From: Pseudonocardia nigra
Lineage (GTDB): Bacteria; Actinomycetota; Actinomycetes; Mycobacteriales; Pseudonocardiaceae
Assembly (NCBI RefSeq): GCF_019396355.1
Contig: NZ_JAHKRK010000027.1
Coordinates: 1 to 54,740 of the forward strand
DNA: 54,740 nucleotides
Direction of reading: 5' to 3'
In this document: positions 53,680 to 54,740 of the stretch, one piece after another
Position numbering within the stretch: position 1 is the first letter of the stretch
Layout of the letters: the number at the start of each line of letters is the position of its first letter
Position numbers and translations under genes: made by a program
The notes under the pieces: model-generated
Told to the model about the DNA's origin: nothing
Database searches by the model: none
Seen by the model: the letters and a program-made list of their open reading frames with translations, nothing else

Positions 53680-54684
53680 GTGGCATTGCGGATCGGCTAC
53701 AAGGCGTCGGCGGAGCAGTTCGGGCCGCGCGAGCTGGTGGAGTACGCGGTGCGGGCCGAGGAGGTGGGGCTGGACAGCGCGGTCGTGTCCGACCACTTCC
53801 TCCCGTGGCGGCACGAGGGCGGGCACGCGCCCGCCGCACTCGCGTGGCTGGCGGCCGTGGGGGAGCGGACCTCCCGCATCCAGCTGGGCACGTCGGTGCT
53901 CACCCCGACGTTCCGCTACAACCCGGCGGTGCTCGCCCAGACGTTCGCGACGCTGGGGCTGCTCTACCCCGGCCGCGTGATGCTGGGGGTCGGCACGGGC
54001 GAGGCGCTGAACGAGATCGCGGTGTCGGGCCGGGAGTGGCCGGAGTTCAAGGAGCGGTTCGCCCGGCTGCGGGAGGCCGTCCGGCTCATGCGCGAGCTGT
54101 GGGCCGGCGAGGACATCTCGTTCGAGGGCGACCACTACCGCACCGTCGGGGCCACGATCTACGACAAGCCGGAGCAGCTGATCCCCGTGTACGTGGCGGC
54201 GGGCGGCCCGGTGGTGGCGAAGTACGCGGGCCGGGCAGCCGACGGCTTCATCTGCACGTCCGGCAAGGGGATGGACCTCTACACCGAGAAGCTCCTGCCC
54301 GCCGTCGCCGAGGGCGCGGCGGCGGCCGAGCGGGACGCCGGCGCGATCGACAAGATGATCGAGATCAAGATGTCCTACGACCGCGACCACGACACCGCGC
54401 TGGAGAACTGCCGGTTCTGGGCGCCGCTGTCGCTCACCCCGGAGCAGAAGCACAGCGTCGACTCGTCCGTGGAGATGGAGCGGCTGGCCGACGAGCTGCC
54501 CATCGAGCAGGTGACCAAGCGGTGGATCGTGGCCTCCGACCCGGACGACGCGGTCGCGCAGATCAAGCCCTACGTCGACGCCGGGCTGAACCACCTGGTG
54601 TTCCACGGCCCGGGGCACGACCAGGAGCGCTTCCTCGGCCAGTTCGCCGAGGACGTGCTGCCGAAGCTGCGCGCGCTGGCGTAG
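53680..54684 (+). CDS. fgd: F420-dependent glucose-6-phosphate dehydrogenase
   Basis: The enzyme oxidises glucose 6-phosphate to 6-phosphogluconolactone while reducing cofactor F420, supplying F420H2 for other enzymes. The 334-aa product is close to mycobacterial FGD1 along its whole length: [36 protein letters not shown] with H39 and W43 (FGD1 His40 and Trp44), [26 protein letters not shown] with E108 (FGD1 Glu109), and [18 protein letters not shown]. The GTG at 53680 has GAGGAC directly upstream. It stands alone and is followed by a long palindrome. Confidence 0.96.
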   Translation: MALRIGYKASAEQFGPRELVEYAVRAEEVGLDSAVVSDHFLPWRHEGGHAPAALAWLAAVGERTSRIQLGTSVLTPTFRYNPAVLAQTFATLGLLYPGRVMLGVGTGEALNEIAVSGREWPEFKERFARLREAVRLMRELWAGEDISFEGDHYRTVGATIYDKPEQLIPVYVAAGGPVVAKYAGRAADGFICTSGKGMDLYTEKLLPAVAEGAAAAERDAGAIDKMIEIKMSYDRDHDTALENCRFWAPLSLTPEQKHSVDSSVEMERLADELPIEQVTKRWIVASDPDDAVAQIKPYVDAGLNHLVFHGPGHDQERFLGQFAEDVLPKLRALA

Positions 54685-54691
54685 CTGGTTG

Positions 54692-54740
54692 CAGCAAAGC
54701 CACTTTCACGCAACCAGGTTGCGTGAAAGTGGCTTTGCTG
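54692..54740. repeat. 49-bp intergenic palindrome, copy 3, after fgd
   Basis: Perfect 24-bp arms (54692-54715 and 54717-54740) flank a single base. The ends CAGCAAAGCCAC and GTGGCTTTGCTG resemble those of copy 1 at 9701-9749, and the length is the same. It begins seven bases after the fgd stop, so termination is plausible. It ends exactly at the window edge and may extend further only if the next base pairs with the G at 54691. Confidence 0.7.

Overview
The window is very GC-rich, densely coded, chromosomal DNA from an actinobacterium, probably of the Pseudonocardiales. The support is family-level: an F420-dependent glucose-6-phosphate dehydrogenase close to mycobacterial FGD1, a mutAB-meaB operon, a DUF3516 helicase, a DUF222/HNH (13E12-type) protein, a HelD-type RNA polymerase recycling factor, frequent GTG starts and several leaderless-looking promoters. 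The genus is a guess. I see no rRNA, tRNA, CRISPR array, intact insertion sequence or prophage.

Layout. (1) 1-4239, minus strand: cytochrome bd operon cydA-cydB-cydD, with a possible start of cydC at the left edge and a paired operator before cydA. (2) 4566-9645, plus: methylmalonyl-CoA mutase mutA-mutB and its chaperone meaB, coupled by overlapping stops and starts. (3) 9821-11766: a membrane hydrolase, an NAD(P)-binding dehydrogenase and a small secreted NRGW-repeat peptide. (4) 11929-20202, minus: a GH38 alpha-mannosidase (apparent single-base frameshift) followed by a carbohydrate ABC transporter (binding lipoprotein, two permeases, ATPase) and a PHP-domain hydrolase. (5) 20301-26524, minus: TRAP transporter, class III CoA-transferase, acyl-CoA dehydrogenase and IclR regulator, which together look like uptake, CoA activation and oxidation of an organic acid. 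(6) 26684-30336, minus: flavin reductase plus molybdopterin oxidoreductase, a DUF4126-type membrane protein, a Nudix hydrolase and an LLM-class oxidoreductase. (7) 30406-36114, minus: a PAS-GGDEF-EAL c-di-GMP protein, two small proteins and a DUF3516 helicase. (8) 36267-40963, plus: a fusion of a degenerate LigD-type DNA ligase with a degenerate LytS-type histidine kinase, then a beta-phosphoglucomutase-like/GH65 phosphorylase pair. (9) 41060-45106: a stress-flavoured cluster (DksA/TraR zinc finger, topoisomerase IB, DJ-1/PfpI, DUF6328, SRPBCC, SigB/SigF-type sigma factor), several members preceded by GGGTA boxes. (10) 45239-54684: HelD-type factor, recQ (apparent frameshift near its start), an acyl-CoA dehydrogenase, a WYL regulator, a DUF222/HNH protein, a decayed low-coding stretch and fgd.

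The most interesting points are the ligase-kinase fusion, in which every expected ligase catalytic residue I could align and the kinase ATP-binding boxes are replaced; a family of three 49-bp intergenic palindromes, two of which share a covarying apical stem and loop; a tandem 16-bp repeat of four-codon mini-ORFs running into the topoisomerase IB start; and paired operators before cydA and the acyl-CoA dehydrogenase operon. Two, possibly three, genes carry single-base frameshifts. This may reflect the quality of the assembly rather than true decay, so those calls need read-level checking.
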